From Pseudomonadota bacterium (GTDB taxonomy: Bacteria > Desulfobacterota > Syntrophobacteria > Syntrophobacterales > Syntrophobacteraceae), in contig JAEZHY010000232.1 in assembly GCA_023416335.1 (NCBI GenBank), positions 1 to 54,308 of the forward strand: a stretch of DNA of 54,308 nucleotides. The letters run 5' to 3'. Numbering within the stretch: position 1 is the first letter of the stretch; every line of letters begins with the position of its first letter. The notes beneath the pieces are model-generated. The model saw only the letters and a program-made list of their open reading frames with translations, had not been told where the DNA came from and ran no database searches. Both the position numbers and the translations under genes were made by a program. Shown piece after piece: positions 25,102 to 33,389 of the stretch.

Positions 25102-25122
25102 GCCCCGGATCGTCGCCGGGGC
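25102..25122. terminator. GC-rich hairpin
   Basis: GCCCCGG (25102-25108) pairs with CCGGGGC (25116-25122). It lies in a 311-base non-coding gap between the HNH gene and the upstream gene ending at 25390. A similar imperfect GC-rich stem lies at about 25363-25381. Either could weaken read-through on the minus strand. I see no ORF in the gap. Confidence 0.4.
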
Positions 25123-25389
25123 CGGTTGAACTTCCGAATTTAAAATTCCGAAGTCTTGGGGGTGTTGACTTTATGAATTCCACATTTCAAATGTCGAAAT
25201 CTTCCTCCGATTACTGCCCCTGCAGAGGCTGAAACCTCGCGATTTCAAATCCGGTAATCAGGGAAAATCCCGTAATTCGGACTCCACAATTTCGTGGATA
25301 CCGAAACGGAAGGGAAGCGATTCGCCTCTTGTGTCACATTCGCGTTTGAAACGCGAAGGCCCCGGCTCAGCACCGAGGCCCGTTGTCCA

Positions 25390-25740
25390 CTAAACAGCGA
25401 CACGATAATACGTTTCAAGCATCCACCTGTGAGAAGCCAATTCTTCCGGGCTTGGGTTTTCTACTCCGGCAAATTCGCGCTCAACCGCTCTCTGAATTTC
25501 TTCCTCCGTCAGCTTTCTTGTGGGCTTCGCGGACTCGATCAAGTGTTCGCCCCACGCCTTGCCGGCTTCTTTCAAAAGACGTTTCACAGATGGCCCGGAC
25601 TTGATGAACGGGGCTTCGATGAGTGATACGGTCCATTTGTCCCCGGCCTTTTTGCCCTCACGGAAATGGATCTCATGCAGCAGGACCACATGGCCGTTCA
25701 AATTTGCCGGTAACTGAAACTCGGGGGTGATCTTAGGCAT
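25390..25740 (-). CDS. Element protein, paralog of the gene at 25733
   Basis: This 116-residue soluble protein starts MPKITPEF at 25740 with GGGAGG 6 bases upstream; the longer frame lacks a site. Its N terminus (PEFQLPANLNGHVVLLHEI, then a charged stretch, then KWTVSLI) aligns with the upstream neighbour's FPPLPENLKGEHLQFIHEI ... HRWSGCVL. The two are probably products of a duplication. The C-terminal half is helical and charged. It overlaps the upstream gene by 8 bases. Family unknown. Confidence 0.75.
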   Translation of the reverse strand: MPKITPEFQLPANLNGHVVLLHEIHFREGKKAGDKWTVSLIEAPFIKSGPSVKRLLKEAGKAWGEHLIESAKPTRKLTEEEIQRAVEREFAGVENPSPEELASHRWMLETYYRVAV

Positions 25741-26170
25741 TTGCTGCCTCCCTGTGATTGTATGCATGCAGCGCCTGTCCATATTCCCGCATCTTCGCCG
25801 CTATTTCAGGGTTGGCTCTTATTTTTCTCTTGCCGGGTGTTTCGAGCCAATGAAGAACCTTGTCGAAACCTTTCTCATGTGTTTCACATAAAATCTCATT
25901 CGGAATTGCATCACGTTTCCTGATCAATTCCTCATGCAGATCATACTGTCTGCTGATCCATTTGAGCGTATCCTCCAGCGTTTCCTGTTCGTCACCAATC
26001 CGTGTTGAAGTACCGCACAGAAGGACACAACCCGACCACCTGTGTCTGACCTTTCCGTTTTCGTCCACGCGGATCTCATGAATAAACTGCAGGTGTTCGC
26101 CCTTCAGGTTCTCGGGCAAAGGAGGAAACGAGCCGTCAGTCAGCTCGAATATTCGCTGTTCCTTACTCAT
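25733..26170 (-). CDS. Element protein, paralog of the gene at 25390
   Basis: This 145-residue soluble protein has a beta-rich N terminus with LPENLKGEHLQFIHEI and RHRWSGCVLLCG. The C terminus is helical (DLHEELIRKRDAIPNEILC...). It overlaps both neighbours by 8 bases, so all three are translationally coupled in the early leftward operon. It shares an N-terminal module with the downstream gene product. No enzyme motif is visible and the family is not recognised. Confidence 0.75.
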   Translation of the reverse strand: MSKEQRIFELTDGSFPPLPENLKGEHLQFIHEIRVDENGKVRHRWSGCVLLCGTSTRIGDEQETLEDTLKWISRQYDLHEELIRKRDAIPNEILCETHEKGFDKVLHWLETPGKRKIRANPEIAAKMREYGQALHAYNHREAANA

Positions 26171-26735
26171 TGGCGGCCTCCTCCGAGTTGTTCCCTAAAT
26201 CTCTTCCAGTTGTTCCGTTCCCCTCGTTTCCCAATAGGATTTGAACCATCCGGATTGCCTTGTCTTTGTCGTCCTTTTCGAGTGCCTGGAGGCTTTTCTC
26301 CACAACTTCTAGGTTGCCCTGATCCCCCTCGGCATATTTGCGGACGGTTGATATCAATCCGACCAGATCTTGCGTGATGTGCCGGAGCCTGCTTTCTTTC
26401 TCCTCCTCTTCCGGGTTTCTGGGCGGCTTCCCATCATAGGTTTCACTCAATGCGATAACCTGGCCTACTTCGAAACCGGGCTGTCCGTAGCACGCCAGAA
26501 GAACGTATTCCCTCCCGATGATCTGCGCTATTTTCTCAAAGCGCTCCTTCATATTCTTCTTGGCTACATCGAGGAGGTCGGTAAGGATTTCGCCATACTT
26601 TACGAGGTCTTCATCTTTCTGGAGTATTTCCACGAAATCTTCAACCTTGAATAGAGTGCTTCGCGCTACTTCCGAAAGTCTTTCAGTGTAAATCTTGACT
26701 TCCCTTCCATCTTCGAGTGTGTACGTTGCTCCCAT
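26163..26735 (-). CDS. First gene of the early leftward operon, unknown function
   Basis: This 190-residue acidic, mainly helical protein starts MGATYTLEDG at 26735, where GGGAGGGG lies 4 bases upstream. The N terminus looks like a small beta module (TYTLEDGREVKIYTE), followed by helices with heptad character (VEDFVEILQKDEDLVKYGEIL ...; REVVEK-like repeats). The extension to 26822 would run through the structured leader RNA and has no ribosome site. Being first after the early promoter, it might be an anti-repressor or recombination accessory protein; that is inference only. Confidence 0.75.
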   Translation of the reverse strand: MGATYTLEDGREVKIYTERLSEVARSTLFKVEDFVEILQKDEDLVKYGEILTDLLDVAKKNMKERFEKIAQIIGREYVLLACYGQPGFEVGQVIALSETYDGKPPRNPEEEEKESRLRHITQDLVGLISTVRKYAEGDQGNLEVVEKSLQALEKDDKDKAIRMVQILLGNEGNGTTGRDLGNNSEEAANE

Positions 26736-26747
26736 GTTTCCCCTCCC

Positions 26748-26831
26748 AAAAAAAGAGCGCCAAGCACAAGACTCCCACGGCACACAGGCCGTCCGGTCCT
26801 TACGGATACCGGCATCATGCACTTGACGCTC
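26748..26831 (-). ncRNA. Structured three-stem leader RNA ending in a U-run
   Basis: On the minus strand the 84 bases upstream of the 26735 gene fold by eye into a three-way junction. P1 is 14 continuous pairs including three G-U (GAGCGUCAAGUGCA, 26831-26818, with UGUGCUUGGCGCUC, 26768-26755). P2 is CCGG/CCGG with a UCC-GUAA-GGA cap, a GNRA tetraloop. P3 is ACGGC/GCCGU with a 6-base loop. Seven U's (26754-26748) follow P1. The ribosome site begins a few bases later. It may be an attenuator, an antitermination (put/nut-like) site, or a free small RNA. Confidence 0.6.
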
Positions 26832-26918
26832 AACTTTTCAGACAAATGGGGGACTACGTTTGGACCGGTCACGGTGGCCCTCCGCTGTGTGTTTGGGGAA
26901 ACGACTTACTCAGGCATC

Positions 26919-26936
26919 ACCCTAAAACGTTAGGGT
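26919..26936. promoter_or_regulatory. Operator of the divergent early control region
   Basis: ACCCTAAAACGTTAGGGT is an inverted repeat with 7-bp arms; a third TTAGGGT half-site lies at 26967-26973 just before the ribosome site of the Cro-type gene. On the minus strand a perfect TTGACA (26948-26943) has its spacer and -10 position inside the palindrome. On the plus strand CATAAT (26958-26963) could be the -10 for the Cro-type gene. A regulator bound here would control both directions. Confidence 0.6.
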
Positions 26937-26984
26937 TCCATCTGTCAAGAACTTTTCCATAATGCTTTAGGGTAGGAGGGGGAT

Positions 26985-27194
26985 ATGATCTTGAGCAAAG
27001 TCAAAGAGGTAATGGTTGAGAGGGGATTCAGTATCCAGCGCCTGGTAGATGAGAGCGGCCTTTCTGAAATGACGATAGTTCGAGCCCGAAGGGGCGGGGG
27101 GCAGGACCAGCTCGGGAGCTGCAAACTGGTTACTCTGGAAATAATAGCAAAGGCCCTCGGGGTGAAGGTGAAGGATTTGTTCGAGGAAGTATAG
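26985..27194 (+). CDS. Cro/CI-type HTH regulator at the divergent promoter
   Basis: This 69-residue protein consists of one XRE-type helix-turn-helix: SKVKEVMVERGFSIQRLVDESGLSEMTIVRARRG, then LVTLEIIAKALGVKVKDLFEEV. AGGAGGGGG precedes the ATG. The gene faces away from the early leftward operon, and TTAGGGT repeats lie in the shared control region. It is the best candidate for the repressor that binds them and keeps the element quiet. The lack of a C-terminal cleavage domain suggests it is not a LexA-like self-cleaving repressor. Confidence 0.88.
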   Translation: MILSKVKEVMVERGFSIQRLVDESGLSEMTIVRARRGGGQDQLGSCKLVTLEIIAKALGVKVKDLFEEV

Positions 27195-27352
27195 GAAATC
27201 TGTGGACGTCCTTCTGTGCGGCTAATCAAGGAGAGGTTTTTCACGAACTCTGCAAAGAAATCACTTGAATATCAAAACCCCTATGGCATTCTTTCCACAT
27301 GTTTTCCAGTTTCATCTAGCCTTTAAATTCATCTCAGAACTTGGGGGCCTCA

Positions 27353-27805
27353 ATGAGAAAAACGATTCTTGTTCTGGCGGCCGGAATTGCATTTAGCACC
27401 CTATTGTGTGGGGCTTTCCTCCCTCGGCAGACCTTCGGCTTCAAAGATTCAGGCATAATCGATGGATATTACTGGGCGGATTTCACCAGGGAAATGGCAC
27501 AAGACACAAAATGCCCTTTAATCGCGAATTCGATGAAGATTTCAGCCCTACGAGGAGCTTACGAGGGGCTTTTCATGGGCAATTCTCCAAAAGTGCAAGA
27601 ACATAAGTACCCTTTGGTCGATTCATATTGGCCCCTCGTGGAGGCCGTCGACCAGTTCTACTCAGACTACCAAAATAAACCCCTGTCCCTGGTCTGGGCC
27701 CTCGAAATAATAAACATGGAATTAAGGGGCAAACCGAGGAAGGAGATTGATGAAAGAGTTCGCTATTTCCGGGCTTTCATTGCAGATCACAAGAAACCTC
27801 TGTAA
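27353..27805 (+). CDS. Small secreted protein, unknown (Rap1a/Tai-like possible)
   Basis: This 150-residue protein has an N-terminal signal peptide (MRKTILVLAAGIAFSTLLCG, cleavage near residue 20-25); a Cys at about residue 19 leaves a lipoprotein possible but no good lipobox is seen. The mature domain has a central segment YYWADFTREMAQDTKCPLI and C-terminal VWALEIINMELRGKPRKEID. Its size and helical layout recall Rap1a/Tai-type periplasmic immunity domains, but this is only an impression. I favour the ATG at 27353 over 27341 because it gives a normal signal peptide. It lies between the repressor gene and the late block and is a moron-type gene. Confidence 0.7.
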   Translation: MRKTILVLAAGIAFSTLLCGAFLPRQTFGFKDSGIIDGYYWADFTREMAQDTKCPLIANSMKISALRGAYEGLFMGNSPKVQEHKYPLVDSYWPLVEAVDQFYSDYQNKPLSLVWALEIINMELRGKPRKEIDERVRYFRAFIADHKKPL

Positions 27806-27819
27806 AAGGGTGTTCCCCC

Positions 27820-28059
27820 TTGTTCGCCACGCTCGCCTTTGCCGTTCTGGGCTGCTTTATTAAAGCCGAAGGATGCCGGATCAATGGCTCCCGAACCGCT
27901 GCCAAGGTGTGGCTCGAACTCGCCTTGGCCGGTTCGGTCATAATCTATTTCTGGGACCAAGCAGACCCTACTGCACACCAAAAGCCGGGACTCCCCAACC
28001 CATTGATATGGGCTGCCGATCAACTTTACTGGCTTGTCGGCGGTCTATTTCTGCGATAA
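27820..28059 (+). CDS. Possible two-helix membrane protein (holin-like?)
   Basis: A TTG-initiated frame 15 bases after the secreted protein gene encodes 79 residues. It has two hydrophobic segments (FATLAFAVLGCFI, about 2-14, and VWLELALAGSVIIYFW, about 30-45) and a Trp-rich C terminus. Its size and topology would suit a small phage holin or an inner-membrane partner of the secreted protein. It overlaps the 3' end of the ejection-protein gene on the opposite strand by 92 bases, and the start codon and ribosome site (AAAGGG) are weak, so it may be spurious. Confidence 0.4.
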   Translation: MFATLAFAVLGCFIKAEGCRINGSRTAAKVWLELALAGSVIIYFWDQADPTAHQKPGLPNPLIWAADQLYWLVGGLFLR

Positions 28060-30988
28060 CTGCCGCCCTGGCTAGTTGGCTCGGAACCAGTTCCGTCTTG
28101 ATTCTTCCGTCCGCAATCGCCATCAAAGTCTGAGCCGTATCCGGGTCGTACATGGCGCGGGTGAGAATTCCATTTACCTTGGCCGCACTAAGTCCTTCGA
28201 CCTTCTCCAGCCCCCAGCCGATCCCCTTTAAGGTTATAGAACCCCCGGGCAACCTCCGTAAAACAGAACCCAACACGTTTTGAGCTACTGCCTTTTGAAC
28301 GGCTAAATTTTCTCCGGTATCCGACCCAGCCCCGGAAGGCGAATACCTGGAACGGTTCGATATCTCGATTGCTTTCTGCACCCGCTGTAATGCGAAGAGT
28401 TTTCCCGGCTCATCGGCATAAAGAACCTTCATGGCATTTTCGTATTTTTCCATCGTTTTTGTGAGGTTCGCGTTGCTGATTACTTCATTGTTTGCAATAT
28501 CTTTTACTGTTGTCTCGGCCTTGTCGATAATGAAGTCCTTGAAGGCGTTTTTGAGCCCCTTTATGGCCTCGTGATTTCCATCCAACTGCTTCATGAGGTT
28601 TCGCATGAGGAGGCCGGTATTCTTTGCGCTGACGCCTTCCGCGCCCTCCATCGCCCGCGCTATGGCCTGCTTGGGGTCTGCATTCAGCATTTTGGATGCA
28701 ATGGATTTGCCATAAGCGATTGATTCTGATTGAGCGGCATCAAATGCATCTTGAACGGACTGGACGTTTTCAAAAGTGCCGGTGAGGCCATATTTGCGCA
28801 AAACGAACTTATTTTTGTTAATCCATGCAGCAAGTCGAGTTCCGTTCACTTCTCCGGTTATCTTGTTGATTATGCCGGTTTCTGCTAATTGATCTACCGC
28901 GTGGCCCTCCATTATGATGGAAGCATTATCTTTCCCGATTGCATTTATGAGGTCATCAGCTCCATCCATAGACCAGAAGCGTTTGGTAACTGAGCCGGTA
29001 GGCACCTTAAAACCGCTTGCCTCTTGGCCGGGACGCAACACGCTTCCAACCTGACCCTTTCGATAGCGGCCTATATAGTCGGCGTATTGTTCCCGCGCTT
29101 GCACGTAGTTGTTGTTTGCCCCCATCCCCGCTTCAATATCGGCATCTATCCCATCTTGCAGAGTCCTGAGCCTGCGGGATAGTTCAAGATTTGGATCAGC
29201 ACCTGCTTCTGCTGACCGTATCTGCCTGCCAAGGTCTTTTCTGAGTGAGTGCAGGTCCTGGAATCCCACACCATCGGACGATTTGGATTTTGCTACCGTA
29301 AGCCCTGTTTCCGGATCGGTTACAAACTCAGGTTGTTCCTGTTTTGGAAGGGTTCTTTTGATTCTGTTTATTGCAGATGACGGGAACACACTTTCTTCAC
29401 CGGGAGCGAATTCTGATTCAATAGCCCTAACTGCCTTTTCAGTATTGCTGACTGTAATTTCAGGGTTTCCGAGATCTTGATAGAGCTGAGAAACTCGTCC
29501 TTTCTCTATGGCCTTGGCGCTTTTTAGGGCTTCACGAGCAATAGCCCCTCCCTCCTGGGAGTTTATGTTTTTAAGGTTTTCTATTGTTGGACCAACCTTG
29601 CTGCCGGATTGTTGCGACACTTGTTCCAGTTCGGTTTTTTTGCGATTCAGGACCGATAACACATCATCAATACTTTCGTTGCCCTGAAATTCATTTGCCA
29701 AATAATCCCGCAAAGCCTGATTGCTCTGCGCTTGCTTCTGGGCGATTATATCTCCGGATGGTCCGACTTGTCTTTGCAGGCCGCGCTGCAATTTGATAAG
29801 TCCCGGGTCGTTTCTCATTTCTCCGATGGATGGTTCATAACCTGGAATCTGGTCGACTATTTTCTGTGCCTCAGCCTGATTCGCAGCATATTGCGAGCTG
29901 GAACCAGTAGATTCTTCAAGGAGGTTTCCGGCCCTGCTCTCCAGTGCTTCAAATCCCTTTTCCGTCCAAGGGACTGCACGGGATGCTGCACCTGCAGCAC
30001 CGGCCACAACCTTTCCGACAGATTGCCCGCCCATTTCATAAGCTGCGCCTTTGGGCAAATAGTTTGTGATTCCTCTTTTGATGTTTTCCGTTAAAGTCGT
30101 GGGGGGCTCCAACCCGAGGTACTGTTTTACAGCATCTATCCCATACTGGTGCGCCGCATAGAAGAGAGCAGATCCTATAGCTGCCCCGGTGAGCCCGCCG
30201 ATCGCGGTTCCGGCTCCAGGCACAACAGAACCGGCCATTCCCCCTAAAGATGCCCCTGCATATGCTCCGGAGAGTATTGCGGAGAGTCCGGTTGTGGACT
30301 CAACGCCGCCTTTCCTGATGGCATCGGCAATCTGCCAATAAATGGCAGGGTGATCCTTAGCCCACTGCGGCGCGTTTTCGGGAACTGCGGTCAGCCTGTC
30401 GGGTCTGAATGGTTTGTCCTGGAGTTCGCCCGATCGGGTGGGAGCGAGTTGCTGCGGCTGTTCAGGTTGGAAGCCTTCAGGCAGAGATTCGAGAACGAAT
30501 CCGGAAGGCAATGAATCAAAAACCTGCGGCTGCCCGGCATAAGCCACACCAGAATCGGAGCCCTTTATTTTTCTGTAACGGTCAGTGACGTTTCGGACGT
30601 ACTGCTGAGTTTCCTCGAACGGCGGAATGCCGCCGTGTTTTTGCACTGCCCCGGGCCCGGCGTTGTATGCCGCCAGGGCAAGCGGGACATTGCCGCTTTG
30701 ATATTCGAGTTGCTGTTTCAAGTATCTTACGCCGCCATCAATATTCTCGATAGGGTCGTTGGGGTTTACTCCCAGGTCAAAGGCTGTATTCGGCATGAGT
30801 TGCATGGGGCCGTGCGCCCCAGCTTTGCTGATCCATTGCTTCGGGTTGTATTCCTGGCGGTGAAGGGCAACCGCTAAATCCGGATCAACCCCATGTTTTT
30901 CGGCCGCCGCCCGAACCTCTGCATCCCAGTTCGGTCTGCTCCTCTCACTCACAAAGCCTTCAGGCAAGGATTCTAATAATTCGGCCAT
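27968..30988 (-). CDS. Large ejection-type virion protein with lytic transglycosylase domain
   Basis: This 1006-residue protein has an N-terminal soluble lytic transglycosylase domain (about 20-145): catalytic Glu46 in ALHRQEYNP, AGAHGPMQLMPNTA, NIDGGVRYLKQQL and ALAAYNAGPGAV. SLPEGF-type motifs occur at about 7, 160 and 168. A glycine/alanine-rich hydrophobic stretch (about 233-285) could span the membrane, and 600 mostly helical residues follow. The plan matches inner-core or ejection proteins of short-tailed phages (T7 gp16-like), which open the cell wall and form the DNA conduit. Its start overlaps the upstream gene's stop by one base (TAATG). Confidence 0.85.
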   Translation of the reverse strand: MAELLESLPEGFVSERSRPNWDAEVRAAAEKHGVDPDLAVALHRQEYNPKQWISKAGAHGPMQLMPNTAFDLGVNPNDPIENIDGGVRYLKQQLEYQSGNVPLALAAYNAGPGAVQKHGGIPPFEETQQYVRNVTDRYRKIKGSDSGVAYAGQPQVFDSLPSGFVLESLPEGFQPEQPQQLAPTRSGELQDKPFRPDRLTAVPENAPQWAKDHPAIYWQIADAIRKGGVESTTGLSAILSGAYAGASLGGMAGSVVPGAGTAIGGLTGAAIGSALFYAAHQYGIDAVKQYLGLEPPTTLTENIKRGITNYLPKGAAYEMGGQSVGKVVAGAAGAASRAVPWTEKGFEALESRAGNLLEESTGSSSQYAANQAEAQKIVDQIPGYEPSIGEMRNDPGLIKLQRGLQRQVGPSGDIIAQKQAQSNQALRDYLANEFQGNESIDDVLSVLNRKKTELEQVSQQSGSKVGPTIENLKNINSQEGGAIAREALKSAKAIEKGRVSQLYQDLGNPEITVSNTEKAVRAIESEFAPGEESVFPSSAINRIKRTLPKQEQPEFVTDPETGLTVAKSKSSDGVGFQDLHSLRKDLGRQIRSAEAGADPNLELSRRLRTLQDGIDADIEAGMGANNNYVQAREQYADYIGRYRKGQVGSVLRPGQEASGFKVPTGSVTKRFWSMDGADDLINAIGKDNASIIMEGHAVDQLAETGIINKITGEVNGTRLAAWINKNKFVLRKYGLTGTFENVQSVQDAFDAAQSESIAYGKSIASKMLNADPKQAIARAMEGAEGVSAKNTGLLMRNLMKQLDGNHEAIKGLKNAFKDFIIDKAETTVKDIANNEVISNANLTKTMEKYENAMKVLYADEPGKLFALQRVQKAIEISNRSRYSPSGAGSDTGENLAVQKAVAQNVLGSVLRRLPGGSITLKGIGWGLEKVEGLSAAKVNGILTRAMYDPDTAQTLMAIADGRIKTELVPSQLARAAVIAEIDRRQASKVDRQPISMGWGVPAFGVQ

Positions 30989-32427
30989 TATTGGATAACC
31001 TCGTATTTTCCATCGGATCTTTTGCCGATCCTCTGTTTGGTTGTCGGGTTGTAGTACGTTTCAACGTAGTTTGATTTTGGAGCCCCGCTATTCCCGGCTT
31101 TCCCGCTGCGCCCGTAAATTTTCCTGTACTGTTCGATTCTTGGCGCGAGGGATTCCTGCTGTGCTTCCAGCCATGCCTCAAGAGCGGCAGGAGGCAGGGT
31201 AGGGCTTGAGGCTTCCATTTCTACCCTGTGCGCCTGATCGGTTGCCCCGGTCCCGCGCATGACTGAAGCAATTGAAAGAAGAGCGTCATTCCGGAAAGCC
31301 ATGTACTTGACGAAATCCGGGTCATTAAGCTGCTTATTTTTCCACTGCTCTACGGCCCCGATGAATTTCACATTACTGTAATTCAGTTTTTTCCCTGCCT
31401 CGACCATGTTTGTCAGAACTTGGGGTAATGCCTCGATCGCAATATCCTGCTTCCTGAAAGATGCCGTCTTGCCGGTGCTGTAATCCATATCCGCCATTCT
31501 GATATCAAGTTGCGGATTGATTTCCTTTGCCCGAGCAAGAACGGCATTATAATTGCCGGTGCGCTTCGCCATTTGAGCCGGTGCCATTTCCCCGCCTGCA
31601 ATCATTTGCGCCAAAGCCTCGTCTTCTTTGGTGAGAGGCTGTGCCGTCCGTGAAACACTTAATGGGGGAGCCGCCCCAGTAAGCTTGTTGCCTCTCATAT
31701 CAACCTTGCTCCACCCTGTGGGCGAATCCGGGTCCTGCACCACGCTCTGCATGTTGGCCTCATTTGATTCCGGGTTGAACTTTGGAGCCGCCCCACCAAC
31801 CGCCTGAATCCCCTCCACACCGCGGCCAGGCATCATAACAGAACTCTGAACAGTGCCGCCCTCACCGTAGAGCGTAGGCCCTGGTTTCGGCGTATTCAGT
31901 TCGATCTGATCCTTGATGCTCATCGCCTGCTGCTGCGCCCATCCCTTCCATTGCCCGAAATCCCCCTCCGGATCCTGGTGGCTTGAAAACACGCTCGGAT
32001 CGGGAAGGAGAGGGTGAGACTTGGCGCCCATCATATTGAGCAGGTCCGTGCGGTACTGCGGATAGGTCTGAAGCGTTGTGCCGGGGAGGCCCTTGAGCCC
32101 GTAGTCCAGAACCTTCTGAGCTGTTTCGATGTTCTTCAGGCGCGCCTCCGGGTCGGACTTGTTGAAGACGTTTGAGATCTGGGCCACCTTGGCGGCCTGA
32201 TCGACGGCGCCCCTTCGCAAGAGTTCGTTTGTCGTATTCTGGTAATCAACCTGTCCGGGCATCGTCCCGCCGGAATAAAGGGCGCTCATTGCGTTCCGGG
32301 TATCCATCTTATCCTGCAAGGCATTTTGGGCCAGCGCGTTCTGAGTCATCGCATTTCTATATGTCGCCACCGTCATCATTGCCTTGCCGAGGTCAGGATA
32401 TTCGAATTTGAGTTCGGGAAGACTCAT
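30988..32427 (-). CDS. Ejection/internal virion protein partner
   Basis: This 479-residue protein starts MSLPELKF at 32427 with AAGGAGA 4-5 bases upstream. The N terminus is helical and Gln/Asn/Met-rich (TVATYRNAMTQNALAQNALQ), followed by GGTMPGQVDYQNTTNELLRRGAVDQAAK. Such helical, low-cysteine proteins placed before a transglycosylase gene are typical of podovirus ejection proteins. The C terminus ends in a small module (YYNPTTKQRIGKRSDGKYEVI). It is coupled by a one-base overlap to the transglycosylase gene. The function is inferred from composition and position rather than a firm signature. Confidence 0.75.
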   Translation of the reverse strand: MSLPELKFEYPDLGKAMMTVATYRNAMTQNALAQNALQDKMDTRNAMSALYSGGTMPGQVDYQNTTNELLRRGAVDQAAKVAQISNVFNKSDPEARLKNIETAQKVLDYGLKGLPGTTLQTYPQYRTDLLNMMGAKSHPLLPDPSVFSSHQDPEGDFGQWKGWAQQQAMSIKDQIELNTPKPGPTLYGEGGTVQSSVMMPGRGVEGIQAVGGAAPKFNPESNEANMQSVVQDPDSPTGWSKVDMRGNKLTGAAPPLSVSRTAQPLTKEDEALAQMIAGGEMAPAQMAKRTGNYNAVLARAKEINPQLDIRMADMDYSTGKTASFRKQDIAIEALPQVLTNMVEAGKKLNYSNVKFIGAVEQWKNKQLNDPDFVKYMAFRNDALLSIASVMRGTGATDQAHRVEMEASSPTLPPAALEAWLEAQQESLAPRIEQYRKIYGRSGKAGNSGAPKSNYVETYYNPTTKQRIGKRSDGKYEVIQ

Positions 32428-32456
32428 GGTCTCTCCTTTTGGTTTTTGGTTTAAGT

Positions 32457-32813
32457 TCACTGCACCTGATCTGATATGCCTACCCGATCAGCCAAACGGT
32501 TGATTTCCTCTTCTGTGAGGTGTGACCCATATTCCTCGAATTCAGGACGCTGTACCTCAATGAATCTTCCTGTGAAGTGGTTGAATATTGCCTCTAAATC
32601 TAGTTCCATTGACAGAAAAGCCGTAAGCATGACTCGGTTATTATTGGGCGGAATGAGACTTATGTAATACCTGAGTGCCGCAGAGATAGCGGGAAGGCGA
32701 GTAAGAAAGCGCCAATCAAGTTGATCGGGGACAAACCCCACAGAAGAGCATTGCTTTTTACGGCCTTCCCGACTTGTGTCTGAATCCAGGAATTCATCAA
32801 GGTTATCTGTCAT
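32457..32813 (-). CDS. Late-block hypothetical protein
   Basis: This 118-residue soluble protein has an acidic N terminus (TDNLDEFLDSDTS), a conserved-looking core DWRFLTRLPAISAALRYYISL, and an acidic C terminus (LTEEEINRLADRVGI). It is cotranscribed with the ejection proteins, 29 bases upstream of them. No family is recognised; a virion or assembly accessory role is possible. Confidence 0.7.
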   Translation of the reverse strand: MTDNLDEFLDSDTSREGRKKQCSSVGFVPDQLDWRFLTRLPAISAALRYYISLIPPNNNRVMLTAFLSMELDLEAIFNHFTGRFIEVQRPEFEEYGSHLTEEEINRLADRVGISDQVQ

Positions 32814-32828
32814 TTGTACAGTTCCTTT

Positions 32829-33173
32829 TCATTGTATTCCAGAGTTCGTATGATCGCGGTCTTCCAGGTTGAAGGTATTGATCACTGGCCCGAAAACGGC
32901 TTCATGGGCCTGCCTGACCGATTCAGGGTTATTCGGATTGTACCCCGGGATTCTTGGGACAATGCATCTAACCGGGGTCCCAAGACCGCCATTTTTACGC
33001 AAAAGCGTCTTCTGCATCGCTTGGGGCATTCCGAATACTACTTCGTATGCTTTCTTGATAGATTCAGGGTTATTTGGATCATAATCAGGGACAGTCAAAT
33101 AGGGGTTGTCTTTCTCTTGAGTGCCGGCTTTCCCTTCCAGTTCCGCAATGCGCCGTTTTAAATGTGCGTTCAT
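32829..33173 (-). CDS. Late-block protein with an internal tandem duplication
   Basis: This roughly 114-residue protein is read from the second of two adjacent ATGs (33176 or 33173, after GGAGG). The N terminus is a short coiled coil (AHLKRRIAELEGK). Two copies of one module follow: Y-DPNNPESIKKAYEVVFG and Y-NPNNPESVRQAHEAVFG, each ending in a conserved VFG and about 45 residues apart. The region between has LRKNGG. The start overlaps the upstream stop (ATGA). The coiled-coil N terminus resembles those of the three small genes upstream. Confidence 0.7.
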   Translation of the reverse strand: MNAHLKRRIAELEGKAGTQEKDNPYLTVPDYDPNNPESIKKAYEVVFGMPQAMQKTLLRKNGGLGTPVRCIVPRIPGYNPNNPESVRQAHEAVFGPVINTFNLEDRDHTNSGIQ

Positions 33174-33379
33174 CATTCCTCCACGATGAGACGGATTTTT
33201 GCATTTTCGGCACCTTGGCGCTTTATTGCCTCGCACTCTGCTTCGCCTTCTTTGATGATGACTAATGCACACTTGTCTTCTTTCTCGGCCTGCAGAGAAA
33301 CCTTCTCCAGTCTATCCAACCTGCTTTCGAGATTCATTTGCACTATCACCCTTTCCGTTTTCACTGTAGCTTTGATCAT
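33173..33379 (-). CDS. Small coiled-coil protein of the late block
   Basis: This 68-residue protein carries a LESRLDRLEK coiled coil and then a beta-like segment CALVIIKEGEAECEAIKRQG. An internal ATG at 33337 (MNLESRL) would make it 54 residues, matching the layout of the next gene upstream (MRIEARISKLEQ ... VALIWVEPGQT). The pair look like divergent copies: coiled coil followed by one short beta module. Function unknown. Confidence 0.65.
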   Translation of the reverse strand: MIKATVKTERVIVQMNLESRLDRLEKVSLQAEKEDKCALVIIKEGEAECEAIKRQGAENAKIRLIVEE

Positions 33380-33389
33380 TGCGTTGCCC

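Noticed and set aside
32814..33161. Plus-strand frame with duplicated DRFRVI segments
   Set aside because: The repeat is the antisense image of the duplicated module in the minus-strand gene at 32829-33173.
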